DNA from: Rhododendron vialii
Lineage: Eukaryota; Streptophyta; Magnoliopsida; Ericales; Ericaceae
Reading direction: 5' to 3'
Length of the DNA: 64,000 nt
Assembly (NCBI RefSeq): GCF_030253575.1
Contig: NC_080568.1
Location: forward strand, 29,694,001 to 29,758,000
How positions within the stretch are numbered: position 1 is the first letter of the stretch; each line of letters starts with the position of its first letter. This document shows, in pieces, positions 43,901 through 53,590 of this stretch. Below the pieces are notes generated by a model. The model did not search any database and was not told the DNA's origin. It was given only the letters and a program-made list of their open reading frames with translations. The position numbers and the translations under genes are program-made.

Positions 43901-44456
43901 GTTGGATTGGTTGGCACGGCACAAGATCGCGCTGGGAGTGGCAGCTGGGCTCGAGTACCTCCACATGAACCATAGTCCGCGCATAATCCACAGAGATCTC
44001 AAACCGGCGAATGTCCTTCTCGACGATGACATGGAAGCTCGGATTGCTGATTTCGGGCTCGCAAAGGTGATGCCGGATCAAGATACGCCCGTGACGAATT
44101 CCAATGTTGCCGGAACTTTGGGGTACATTGCTCCGGAGTACCGCCTGACAATGAAGTTCACAGACAAGTGTGATATATACAGCTTTGGGGTGGTGCTGGG
44201 TACTTTGGTGATCGGAAGGCTACCATCTGATAACTTCTTTCAAGACACAGTCGAAATGAGTTTGGTGAAGTGGATGAGAAATGTCATGACTTCTGAGGAT
44301 CCGAACAGAGCAATTCATCCGAAGCTGATGGGAAATGGACAAGAGGAAGAGATGCTACTAATGCTAAAGATTGCTTGCTATTGCACTCATGACGATCCAA
44401 AAGAGAGGCCTAATAGCAAGGATGTGAGGTGCATGTTAGCTCAGATCACGTACTAA
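40959..44456 (+). CDS. Chimeric tandem-kinase receptor: malectin-like CrRLK1L kinase fused to SOBIR1 kinase
   Basis: One uninterrupted frame of 1165 codons. Residues 1-25 are a hydrophobic signal peptide. A tandem malectin-like ectodomain follows (about 32-420; starts DPIAVNCGSSGDS, as in FERONIA-type receptors). The predicted membrane span is about 455-474. Kinase 1 (about 505-785) has GRGGFG 517, Lys539, HRD 638-640, DFG and GTWGYLDPEY, all catalytic residues kept. After a basic tail (KWKKIKVDDFMGKK), residue ~848 begins PAIFSSIIKK, the SOBIR1 juxtamembrane start, and a complete SOBIR1 kinase (GRGGCG 878, Lys901, HRD 1011-1013, DFG, C-terminus ..MLAQITY). CrRLK1L kinases sense wall pectin or RALF peptides; SOBIR1 starts immune signalling. 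The joined roles are inference. A GTAGAT donor-like site before the junction is kept, so splicing around it is not excluded. The ATG is preceded by an A-rich, in-context leader. Confidence 0.85.
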   Translation: MFPYLLSIALPLYFFLHQSTLTLAINSPGLYSQQLDPIAVNCGSSGDSTAEDTRKWTGDIGSNYITSLHGSKGKLISSKATDQPLPYDPIPYRTARLSRWPFTYTFRVTPGQKLIRLHFYPALYLGGFKRSKAFFTVKAGRYTLLSNFSAALTVDALGLTSLVKEYYLDMDEDQPLIITFSPSRICNSDEVYAFVNGIEIISMPAALYHTREGNPAAQIVGKSDPFTLDKSIALEKVHRLNVGGSSISPIEDRGMFRDWNEDSNYLLEKSCVKPVTTTIRIKYTSVPPYTAPQKVYQTSWSLIPGKHANKTESNFTWRLPVDLGFRYLLRLHFCELEYEIKESGRMEFSIFVNEQVVEAKGDLIHWSGGNGVAVFKDYVVIMDGERMEGKRDLRIALRPHNHEWTEPMDATVKGLEVFKLSNPDKNLAGVNPVSLERASTSPKPKKLVFASGGNAIATGVVIVLTVLNVIVYQLRSLGENSAERNLSSSTSEGLCRRFSLAELMSVTNNFDDEFVIGRGGFGKVYKALIDDDATTVALKRCNLKSQGAKEFWTEIEMLSKLRHMHLVSLLGYCDEHNEMILVYEFMEHGTLADHLYNTKTKGNVMVGYTSWEQRLNICVGAARGLDYLHTGIQHGIIHRDVKTTNILLDKDWIAKISDFGLCKVGSTSHSHTYVSTDVKGTWGYLDPEYYMTRRLTKKTDVYAFGVVMLEMLCGRPAVDMRVDEEQRSLVLWAKQCIIENKLDQLTDPSLRNQISAHCLKVFAEVANDCLDSRPKRRPTMADVVVRLEYALASERAVNELFGENTKNRNRSKGNVSKVFQKAIEFLAKGADIKWKKIKVDDFMGKKIDPAIFSSIIKKTENLDFLKKKDGLASLELIGRGGCGEVYKAELPGSNGKMIAIKKIIQPPMDAAELTEEDSKLLNNKMRQIRSEIQTVGQIRHRNLLSLLAHVPRPDCHYLVYEFMKNGSLQDILNQVSQGTRELDWLARHKIALGVAAGLEYLHMNHSPRIIHRDLKPANVLLDDDMEARIADFGLAKVMPDQDTPVTNSNVAGTLGYIAPEYRLTMKFTDKCDIYSFGVVLGTLVIGRLPSDNFFQDTVEMSLVKWMRNVMTSEDPNRAIHPKLMGNGQEEEMLLMLKIACYCTHDDPKERPNSKDVRCMLAQITY

Positions 44457-44498
44457 GCGTGCCGCCAACGTATCACATTTGAATGTATTAAAGAATAA

Positions 44499-45379
44499 GG
44501 GCAAATTTTCGTAGTCGTCCTTCTAGTTCTACGGTTGTCTCAATTTTGTTCCTCTAGTTTCAATTGTCTCAATTTCGTTCCTGTAGTTTGTTTTACGTTC
44601 CGAATCGGTAAAATCGTTAGCACCATTAATGAAACTAACGGAAAAATATGATTAAAAAATTAAGTGCTCCAATTTTCAATTCGGTTGAATCGATGCGTCT
44701 TATTTTTTTTATCATTTTATCATAGATTGTCGTAATGAATTTTTGGCTCTAAAACCTTTCAGCGAGCACCCGAAGACTCCTTATTTAGTTTCAGAGCTCT
44801 CTTAGGGTACTCATTGAAAGGCCTTAGAGCCAAAAATCCATTATGACCATTTAAGATAAAATAATCGAAAAAATAAGATCTTCGCACTGATTCAAATGGA
44901 TTGAAAATTGGAACACTTAATGTTTTACACCGTTTATATATTAAAAAATATAGTTAAAAAGTTAAGTATTCCAATTTTCAATCCGTTTGAACCAGTGTGA
45001 AGATCTTATTTTTCTGATCATTTTATCTTAGATGGTCATAATGGATTTTTAGCTCTAAGGCGAGCACCTTAAGAGAGCCCTGAAACTAAATAAGGAGTCT
45101 TCGGGTGCTCATTGAAAGGCCTTAGAACCAAAAATTCATTACGACCATCGAGGATAAAATGATCAAAAAAATAAGATTTTCGCACCAGTTCAACTGGATT
45201 GAAAATTGAAGCACTTAATTTTTTAATCATATTTTTCCGTTAGTTTCATTAACGGTGTTAATGATTTTACCAATTTGGAACGTAAAACAAACTACGAGGA
45301 CAAAATTGAGACAATTGAAACTATAGGGACAAAATTGAGACAGCCGTAAAACTAGAGAGACGACTATGAAAATTTGCCC
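44499..45379. mobile_element. Foldback MULE-type element with 9-bp target duplication
   Basis: 881 bases, terminal sequence GGGCAAATTTTCGTAGTCGT at the left and GGGCAAATTTTCATAGTCGT inverted at the right. Flanked by AAAGAATAA at 44490-44498 and 45380-45388. X1 and X2 carry the empty site with a single AAAGAATAA. Inverted-repeat similarity extends through nearly the whole element, with secondary inverted copies inside. Nine-base duplication and long inverted repeats fit a non-autonomous Mutator-like element. No transposase frame. Confidence 0.92.
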
Positions 45380-45781
45380 AAAGAATAATGATGCATGTGA
45401 TGAATGAGAACTGTTCGAGAAGAACAGTTTCTCCTCCAAGGAAACTCTAGCATAGGGTGGCGACCCATACGTGGTTGTAGTAGAAGTTTATGTCAGTTAA
45501 ACGCATTTACCGTTTTGTTAATTCGAATGTCATTTGGATATATTTCTTCGTGTCTCCTATTGAATCTAAGTGTATTCAGCAAGATTTCAGTCAAATACTA
45601 CATCTATTCATCAAGCTACTTTCGTTACATAATATGCATCCAATTTGCTTGGTGGAAATTGCTGACATGATTGTCTCCTATTATGAATTTGCTTATTTCA
45701 TATCATTCTAGGGTTTGATGTAAAACAGTATCTTCTATAGAAAGCACAATGTGTCAGAAGATACTTATCAATAATACATAT

Positions 45782-46138
45782 ACAGTCAGGTTCCGGTGAG
45801 GGATCCCTTACTTTTTTAAAATGCGGGACTTTCCTTCCCGATTGAATTTCGATGATCCGAGCCGCTCAAAGTGATCAGAACGTGATTTTAAGGGTCCCCG
45901 CGAGAAATCAGCAAAAAAAAAGACCGGGAAGGGCTTCATCCGAGCAGTTTTCATTGAACGGTTCAAAAAAAACTGCTCGGATGAAGCCCTTCCCGGTCAT
46001 TTTTTTTGCTGATTTCTCGCGGGGACCCTTAAAATCACGTTCTGCACACATTGAACGGTTCGGATTTTCAAAATTTGATCGGGAAATGAAAGTCCCTCAT
46101 TTTAAAAAAATGAGGGATCCCTCACTTGATAATTTGTG
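45782..46138. mobile_element. Palindromic foldback element
   Basis: 357 bases that fold almost end to end about a centre near 45966; the arms contain ACTGCTCGGATGAAGCCCTT and its reverse complement, and GCGGGGACCCTTAAAATCAC likewise. The flanks share AATACATAT (45773-45781 and 46139-46147), a 9-bp duplication. X1 and X2 have the empty site (AATACATTT). Non-coding. Confidence 0.88.
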
Positions 46139-46139
46139 A

Positions 46140-46141
<2 letters not shown>

Positions 46142-46201
<60 letters not shown>
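46142..46201. repeat. (TA)n microsatellite
   Basis: About 60 bases of almost pure TA at the right edge of the foldback insertion. The X1 and X2 copies have only a short TATATAG here, so the expansion is specific to X3. Confidence 0.95.
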
Positions 46202-46202
<1 letters not shown>

Positions 46203-46973
46203 GCGACAACAGCTATTATAGCCATCTTAATAATGGGGGCACTTCTGATGGGAATTGTTGTCTGAAACAACAATTCATGATCGATAAACAAAAAGATTAG
46301 CACTAGCTTCTAGTGGCTAATAAGTAGGTCTTTGATTTTCTACTATACTAAGTCCAAGTGAGGAAAATTACCACACTTTCCGCTATCACAATGTCTATCA
46401 TGAAACCAAGACTCTAGATGAGAAATACGAAGTTTTCAGGTTGGCCTGGTGAATAGATTAACTGGCACCTCAACAGTAGGAGATAATTTGCTTTATTAGC
46501 AAAGGTCTTGGAGGCATCATTCATGACAAATCACGATGTATGCTAGCAGCCTAATACAGCTACGGGAGGTTTAGTGGTCTATATGAAATATCGAAGCCTA
46601 GCACAGAGTTTGTCGAGATTGCAAGGGAACAAATCAACAGCCCATAGGGCCATAATAGTGGAATAGCAACGAGAAACCAAGTGTCTAAATTTTCATGGTT
46701 AAGTTTTTTTTTTTTTTTTTTATCCGCTCATGGTTAAGTTGTCTCTTTGATTTCCAGTTTTCCACAACACATTATGCTGCCTTCCCATTTGAAAACACAG
46801 TAAGTTCGGTAGCTAGTAGCTACATGAAAAGGAAGCTCCAAACATGAATCATTATTTAAGAGCAAAAAAAAGGAAGCTTCAAACATGAATTATCATTTAA
46901 GAGCCAAAAGAAGGAAGACGAGTAAGAGATTACAGAACATAGGAGCTGAAGGATTTTTAAATGGGCAGGCATG

Positions 46974-48163
46974 AGAAAATTGATCCCAATGTATCCTATA
47001 ACTGGAAGAATTCATTTCTGCTCCAGCAGAACAAAGCATATGGGGAATGAATCAGACTTATAACCAGTAAGCATCCTCGCAAGACAAGCACAGGACAAAC
47101 CAGAGCTCTCTTTCTAAACAGGGAGTGCAACATACATGGAGAATTTGCAAGTAATCAGGGCTCTTAATCTTTTAAGTAACTACAATATAGCTTTATTTCT
47201 ATCACCTACTCTATTCTTCACACAAACAAATGAATACACTTGCTCGTAACATACCAACTAAGACAACAACAGGAAGCAGACATGGTTCAATCAAGGATGC
47301 AAAAAACTGAAGGAACGAACGAAGAAATCCTTTCCAGAGTTAGAACAGCGCATTAAACACAATGACGAAAAAGAAGTTAATTTGTGCAAGAATCATTCAT
47401 TTAGCTAAGCTGATAACTTGATGGTTAAGAGAGCTCTACATTAGAGAAAAGGAGAAGTAACACATACAAAGAGCTGGAACAAGCTCCAGGGTCTAGGCTG
47501 TCGTTCCATCAAGCATACTGACAAACAATCCGAAGATCTTTTTAAATTATCATTTGCTCTTCTATAGATTTACGGATTACTCAAAGATGCCAGAGGGAAC
47601 TTCTAGTTTTGAAGTGGCAAAACTTAGAGGCTCCATTTCGCCCCATGCAAAGCCTGTGTCAAGCTCGTAAGTATCACAAGCAGATGATTAGAGTCATTGG
47701 ACATCACCACTCTATAAGCAGAAGTCAAATGTAGGTATAGAGCCATTGGAAGTCTAAAAGCTTATAACAGCTTGTCAAAGGTAATTTAGTAACCACTAAC
47801 CAGTACTACTGCTGGTAAACAAATACAAAAGTGAAAAGCATGAGATAAAACCAAAAGGAATCTAGATCCTATGAGGACAAAAAAGATTTCCAATAACATA
47901 AATACAAGCACAGAGAAAAACAACCGGTAGATATATTGGGACTATACATTTCATACTGATAGAAGACATCAAAAATTTGGAAGAATCCAAACTAATGGTC
48001 TGAAAGCAGTTCACAATTCAAACAATCATTTATCTCATACCACAGTACGCCAGTTACTGGTAGTAAAGCCCAAGGTTAAAGAAAGCATCCTATTCATTTG
48101 GTTCTAAACAAATGTAGACCCATATTTACAAAGTTCAAGCACACTTGTATTACTAGGAGTACC
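46974..48163. other. Spacer downstream of MHF2
   Basis: Unique-looking AT-rich DNA without a supported gene. The part next to 48163 is probably the MHF2 3' untranslated region. Confidence 0.5.
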
Positions 48164-50976
48164 TTAAAAATCTAAAAGTAACTGTGGAAGAACCCTTTCC
48201 AGATGAGTTGCTTCTATTGTGCTAGCACCCTCCGCTTCCGCAATCGTAGCAGCACGTTCAACAGCCTCTAAATCAATGAAAATTGAGACATAAGCATGCA
48301 AAGGAAAAGGAACATATTTTTAAGAAGCATGGAAACTGCATTTAAGGCAGGTGGACACCTGTGACAAAGACTCTAAGAAGTTCAGAGCTCAGTTTCAAAG
48401 CATTTGCATTAGCTGCGCCAGTAGATCAAACATATCAGTCAAATGTTGTATTTCAGATATTGTTGTAGCTCCTTACTCCCAACAAAAAGGGATAACAATC
48501 CACAACACCAAATGCAGAATGTGTGTATTTGTGATTAGCCTAAGGATAGGCGAAAGAATATAATTGTGTCCGTTATATGCAAAGGAACCACCTAAAACAC
48601 AGCAATTCCTTCCTTTCCCCAAACATAAAGGATTCACTAGACCTTAAAATTTAGAAGTTAAGGAATGTGTTTGCAGAAAGCATTCCAAGACTCCTGTTGC
48701 ATAAAATAGTTATTTACACATCTAACATAACACCAGAATGTCCAAACATTGAAGTAATTTATCTTATTCACATAGTCACCTCAAATGAATTTATGGAGCT
48801 TGAATATCTTTAGAAAAAATAAACTCATAAAACTAATATCTTCCGAGAAATTCAGGGTTCCTTACCAAAGGTAGGACGACTTTTCTTGGACGTTCCAGCT
48901 CCTGGCTGCAAATAACAGAATTGTGAACTGTCAAGCACAACTAAATCTGCAAATAAAGGACAAGTTGAAAATTTTGCCCCTTGATATGCGGCATTCCAAG
49001 TTAAAAGCATTTGACGCCTCTACCGGACTTGAACCATCCACAAAATTCATACTACGCTCTATGACGAATGGTAAGTACTAGTAATGGCTGGGAATTTATT
49101 TTCACAACTTTTGGTCACCTTTTAAGTTTCAACCAATTGAAGCCTTACAAAAATCAAAAGCCATATTACCAAATAGTTTAACCAATGACGGGAAATAATA
49201 TGGGTATTAAACAGCTTTGACAACAGAAAAAACATTACTTATTTGATGCAACTCATGCAAGAAAACAGCGGAGTTTTCGTCCTTCTTTGACGTTTAACAG
49301 AATAAAAGATGCACCTGCCATGTACTTAATAAACAATTAAATCTTCATCATTCACTACTTGACAAAGGTGATAATGAACATGTAGTTGCCTATCAAGAAA
49401 CATGTGAGTAAGATAAGTGTAGCTGAAATGAGAACGTTGAGACGGATGGGTGGTAAGACTTTGCGAGACAGAATAAAGGTAAGGTGACAAAAAATAGATT
49501 AAGGCGGTTTGGACATGCTATTGTAGATTGACTGATAAGGTAGCTAGGAAAAGTGATATGATTACAGCTAAAGATAGCACTAAGGGAAGGGGTAGACAAC
49601 TTTGAAATTAGAGGCAATAGTTTGAGGCAGGAGTATGAAAGGATCAAAGGGATTTTTTGAAAAGCATGGAACACGATGCCCTTGACAGAGCGCAATGGAA
49701 AAAATGAATTCATGAGGTCGACCCCAATCGATAGGGACTCAAGGCTCTGTTTGGTTAGGTTTTGTATAGTAGCCTATCAAAACAGAGCACAATGGAAAAA
49801 ATGAATTCATGAGGTCGACCCCAATCGATAGGGACTCAAGGCTCTATTTGGTTAGGTTTTGTATAGTAGCCTATCAAAATTGTCATGTTGTAATCAACGG
49901 AATGGCTCCTAATAAACTCGAATTACATGAAAAGAGTTCTAGAAAACTATTAAGTGCTCTACGACAAAAAAAAAGAAGATGGAAATGAAAAATCGATAAA
50001 TGGCCAGCTATACAAAATGATAAGCTTTCTAACTTCATAGATATTTGATAAGAGTCAGTGGTCTGAAAAACAAAGTCCATGTAACCTAGTGTTCTTATGC
50101 CAGTGCTCAGTGCAGCATGTAAATGATTCCTTAATCCTTACATGTGAGTTTTAAAGATCACTTTTGTTCACACACCAACTCATACCCCATCACAAAGTTT
50201 CCAAGTTTCCGCAGACCTCACCACTAAATTGCCCTTCCCTTCCTGTTCTTCATCAATATACTAATCCTCAGTAGCAAATGGAAAAATAATGCAAACCTAA
50301 CTCCAAATCTAGGTATAGCAGTCAAGGCCCCGGTACTACGGACTTGGTCTCTCCATACAAGGCTTTGTCCTGGCTTTAATTGAGCCTCCCGCTACGGAAA
50401 GGTGCGATTACACCCCCAAGTGCTAGTTAGGTGCGCGTAAACTGCCCCGGACACCATCAAACATCTAACATAATATATCACTGTAAACCTGTGTCCTACT
50501 GCAATATACCACCAGTGCACTACACATTATTCAAGTAACAAAACACATTGACAAAACTCTGTTCCCCGCTCGTACATTCAAAACAAAACACCACTTAAGA
50601 ACAGAAAAAACAAAGAGAAACACATCAGAATTCGGGAAAATGCGCGGAGACATCTTTACCTCTCCTTCCAAAGCCTCCGCGCCTTCGTTTTTCCCGCGCT
50701 CTGCGAGGAAAAAAATCAACATCCAGAAATCAAAACATCAAAGACAACATTCAATCGGAAATTGATAAAAAAAAAATTAATAAGTAGTAGAAAGCGGTGG
50801 ATGAGGAAGAGAGCTCAACGGAGAGCTCTGCGGTTCCAGACGAGCTTGAAAATGGCGTGAATCAGATCCTGCAATTTACACTAGCATTGTCAGATATGAG
50901 AAGCAGAGATCGGATGAAGGAAGGGAAGCGGAGAATCGAGATTTGATTTTACAGGATCGAAAGTGTTGGCGTCCAT
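48164..50976 (-). CDS. MHF2: MHF2 / CENP-X histone-fold protein
   Basis: Partner of MHF1/CENP-S in the FANCM-associated DNA-binding complex; in Arabidopsis MHF1 and MHF2 act with FANCM to limit meiotic crossovers. Six small exons on the minus strand: 50976-50953, 50868-50820, 50700-50660, 48905-48866, 48412-48359, 48267-48164; every junction is GT-AG and in phase, giving 103 residues. The N-terminus is MDANTFDPDLIHAIFKLVW, then a variable basic/acidic linker (NRRALQRGKNEGAEALEGE), then the histone fold ANALKLSSELLRVFVTEAVE and RAATIAEAEG, ending THLERVLPQLLLDF. The C-terminal signature is diagnostic of CENP-X. The first exon codes only eight residues. Intron 3 (~1.75 kb) holds a LINE remnant and a SINE-like fragment. 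The exon 2 donor (CC-GTTGAG) is the least certain junction. Confidence 0.88.
49400..49881 (+). mobile_element. RTE-type LINE 3' remnant with duplicated tail, in MHF2 intron 3
   Basis: One frame near 49420-49480 gives EMRTLRRMGGKTLRDRIKV, and near 49686 RAQWKK with IHEVDPN. Both resemble the C-terminal end of plant reverse transcriptases of non-LTR elements. The last ~98 bases (GAGCGCAATGGAAAAAATGA to GTAGCCTATCAAAA) are repeated in tandem at 49686-49783 and 49784-49881 with almost no differences. Frames are broken. Confidence 0.65.
50335..50465 (+). mobile_element. SINE-like 3' fragment in MHF2 intron 3
   Basis: TCTCCATACAAGGCTTTG, ATTGAGCCTCCCGCTACGG and GCTAGTTAGGTGCGCGTAAA then CCCCGGACACC follow the same order as in the copy at 24500-24700. 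The last motif is typical of plant Au-like SINE 3' regions. Confidence 0.5.
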
Positions 50977-51113
50977 TGGAGACGAAGAACGAGCGAGAGA
51001 AGGAATCGAGGAGGCGGTCGAGATCGGGAATTTGGTTTTTGGATTTTGTATCCGAAACTATGGTTTTAATGGATGATTTATTACTTAATTTTGCGAAGTA
51101 GTTTTCGCGAAGA
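50977..51113. promoter_or_regulatory. Short upstream region shared by MHF2 and tRNA-Thr
   Basis: Only 137 bases separate the MHF2 start codon from the 5' end of the tRNA gene transcribed the other way. It must hold the MHF2 leader and part of its promoter as well as any tRNA upstream signals. I see no canonical TATA box for MHF2. Confidence 0.5.
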
Positions 51114-51184
51114 GCCCCTATAGCTCAGTGGTAGAGCGCCAGTCTTGTAAACTGGAGGTCTGTAGTTCGATCCTGCATGGGGGC
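51114..51184 (+). tRNA. tRNA-Thr (anticodon UGU)
   Basis: 71 bases. Acceptor stem GCCCCTA pairs with TGGGGGC; D-arm GCTC-AGTGGTA-GAGC; anticodon arm CCAGTCTTGTAAACTGG with anticodon TGT; T-arm loop TTCGATC closed by GTAG/CTGC-type pairing. A TTTT tract for Pol III termination follows at 51188. No intron. The structure is complete, so it looks functional. Confidence 0.95.
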
Positions 51185-51239
51185 AACTTTTCATCAGGTC
51201 TGTTTTGTGGGGAAATTTTCACTTTCTAATCTTTTTTGA

Positions 51240-51446
51240 CTCCCTCCGTCGCACGTAAAGTTTTAAAGTCAATCGCCTGCGAAATTACGTATAATATGTA
51301 TATTGTTTGATAGTTTTTGTTGAGATCTTTTGAATTGTGTAAAAAAATCAATAAAAAATTATTTTAGTAAATACATTACTTTAAGTTTAAAAATTGCACG
51401 TTATTTCTTAAAGGACTAATTTTATGAGACAAAATGAGTAGAGGAG
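51240..51446. mobile_element. Degenerate Stowaway-like MITE
   Basis: Starts CTCCCTCCGTCGCACGTAAA; the right end is poorly kept (AAAATGAGTAGAGGAGCGAG). An inner match to other copies is weak. Limits are approximate. Confidence 0.4.
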
Positions 51447-52458
51447 CGAGAACTTCATTACGTAAAACTAAATAAATTACGACGCCGCAAAATGGAAAAA
51501 CTAAAATCCACCAATAGATTAATAATGCAGTGGTTTATTTACTTTGTATCTAGCATTTTTTTTTAAACGTTGATATTGTTGTGTCTTTACGCACCCACTA
51601 AAGTCACAAACCGTAAGACTTTTTTTTTTAAATGACAAATCGATTTGGTTCAACAAATAAGTAGATTTGTTTTTATCTTTTCCCACAAATAATCAATCGG
51701 CCCAAAGCTTGGTTGATTTTAGGATATCGTAATTTTTTTTACTTATTCGGTTTTTTATCTAACTATATAGTATACTTCTATTGTCTTTAGTTTTTCTTAG
51801 CTTTAACTTAATTTCGTGTTACATTTTACTTCTAATGCTTTTGACAACTAATTCTTCGCCGATTCATGCTTGATAAAAATTAAATCGAAAAACTAGATTA
51901 AATAGACTACATCAAGGCCTCGTTCCCGCTGAGATTCTTAATTTTTAAGTACTTACTTACCGTTTCACGAGATAAGTCATTCTCTCGCAAGACATCACCT
52001 TTAATTTCAAAAATAAGTACTACTTATTTGAAAATTCTGAAGTATTTAGCAAACTCGATACCAATATTACCCCACGTTTTTTATCATGTCCCATTGGATT
52101 TGGGGCACCAATAGATAATCTTTTAGTTGACTTCAACCATCAGTTCGTTCAACTTCAATTTTAGCAAACACACTACATAGGTTTAAGAACAAGTCCTACT
52201 TGTGCGGCTGTGCCTTGAGATTTATTTAAGACGGTCTTCCCGTACCAAAAACAAAATGATAATTTGGCTAGAAGGCTGATTTAGTAATCAAAATTTTTTC
52301 TGAGGTTCGGAATGAAAAATGTTGTGCAGCCAACGGAGGAAAAAAAAGAGTAAAAGTTTGACGTAGCGGTCAAGTTTTGGGACTTTCCGTTCCACTTTTT
52401 AAATAAGTATTTAAAAAATAAAAACATATTTTTAAGCTTAAAAATAATGAGCTTATAA

Positions 52459-52684
52459 CTCTCTCTGTCTTAGTTTCATTGTTCATTGTTCATTTTTGAA
52501 TTGCTTATATCTTTCAATTTATAATGTTTTTCAAAATTTTGAAAACTTTGTATTATAGAATTAATCGAGTTCTATCAAACAAAATTCATATTGCATATTT
52601 TTCAAGATCTACACTAAAAGATATAAGCAAAAGACATAAAAGAGACAAACAAAATAATGGACAATAAAAATGTGACGGAGGAAG
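52459..52684. mobile_element. Stowaway MITE, same subfamily as 35465 and 62990
   Basis: Left end CTCTCTCTGTCTTAGTTTC, right end GTGACGGAGGAAG. The inside has ATTATAGAATTAATCGAG and TATCAAACAAAATTCATATT, shared with the two other copies. TA follows the right end. Termini are more decayed than in the copy at 35465, so it is probably older. Confidence 0.75.
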
Positions 52685-52899
52685 TAAATATTTTTTTTTT
52701 ACAATGTCATCCATATTGTTTATATATATATATATATATATATATTTCAGTAAGTCTATTATTTTTAAGTTTGAAAATTACAAATAAGTACTTATTTTTA
52801 AGAGGGTAAACTAGGGCTATCTCTTAAAGTTCCAGGTACCTCTTACGTAAATATCAACTCCTTTGGAGCAATTTATTGGGATTTCCGTTAATATACAAT

Positions 52900-52966
52900 G
52901 AGATTGGTCCATCGAGATTAGTTAAAGTGCGTGTAAGCTAGCTCAGACACTTGAGTTATAAAAAAA
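52900..52966 (+). mobile_element. SINE-like 3' end
   Basis: GAGATTAGTTAAAGTGCGTG, TAAGCTAGCTCAGACACTTG and AGTTATAAAAAAA, the same 3' end as at 24640-24700. Confidence 0.45.
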
Positions 52967-53124
52967 ATGTAGTAGCTTCAAACACTCTATAAACATAAAT
53001 ACAAACATATAAACACACACAAACAAGTCACAAGTCGTTTGGGGGCCTGGTTGTAGCTCGGGGTGTAAACGAGCCGAGCCAAGCCAAGCTCTGAGTATTC
53101 GAGCTCGACTCAATGGAGTATTAA

Positions 53125-53344
53125 CAAAAATGCTACATGCACAACCGTTGTGTTGGTTGTGTGGGTAATTCTGACCGTCCAGATGTATTTGGATGGTCTA
53201 GATTTTAAGCAAACTTTTCTAAGAACAAGTCTAACTTTTATGGGAAAGAGTTTGAATGAATCCTGGCCATTTGTTACAGCAATGGACGGCTAGAGATTGG
53301 TTGTGTGTTGTGTTTTACACAACCGTTGTGTATGTAGCACTTTT
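53125..53344. mobile_element. MITE with ACACAACCGTTGTGT-type termini
   Basis: Left end AAAATGCTACATGCACAACC, right end inverted AAAAGTGCTACATACACAAC; 220 bases inside. GGAGTATTAA occurs on both sides (53115-53124, 53345-53354). A 9-10 bp duplication fits a Mutator-like MITE. Confidence 0.85.
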
Positions 53345-53590
53345 GGAGTATTAAACAGGGGCGGAGCCCTGGCCCTGGCTCCCCGAGCGTTCGAGTTTTA
53401 AAATTTTTATTTTGTATATGCTTGATTTTGAATATTATTGATATTTATTCATATATAGCTACTTATAATTTTAATAATTTTTGGTTTGATTTGATAAAAA
53501 TCAATTATTTTAGATTCTCATTTCTCAATTTCTTTCATAAATAAAAAATAAATATATGACAATTGAAGTTGCCACAAGAAAAAAATAAAA

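Larger units (their letters stand above)
44457..46973. repeat. Spacer X3, older truncated copy of the tandem spacer
   Basis: After the fusion gene's stop the sequence again follows X1/X2 but with more differences, and is interrupted by two foldback insertions and a TA microsatellite. Similarity stops at GGGCAGGCAT (46964-46973), exactly where LINE-related sequence begins in X1 and X2. No receptor copy follows it. Lower similarity suggests it separated before the recent 8.1-kb duplication. Confidence 0.8.
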
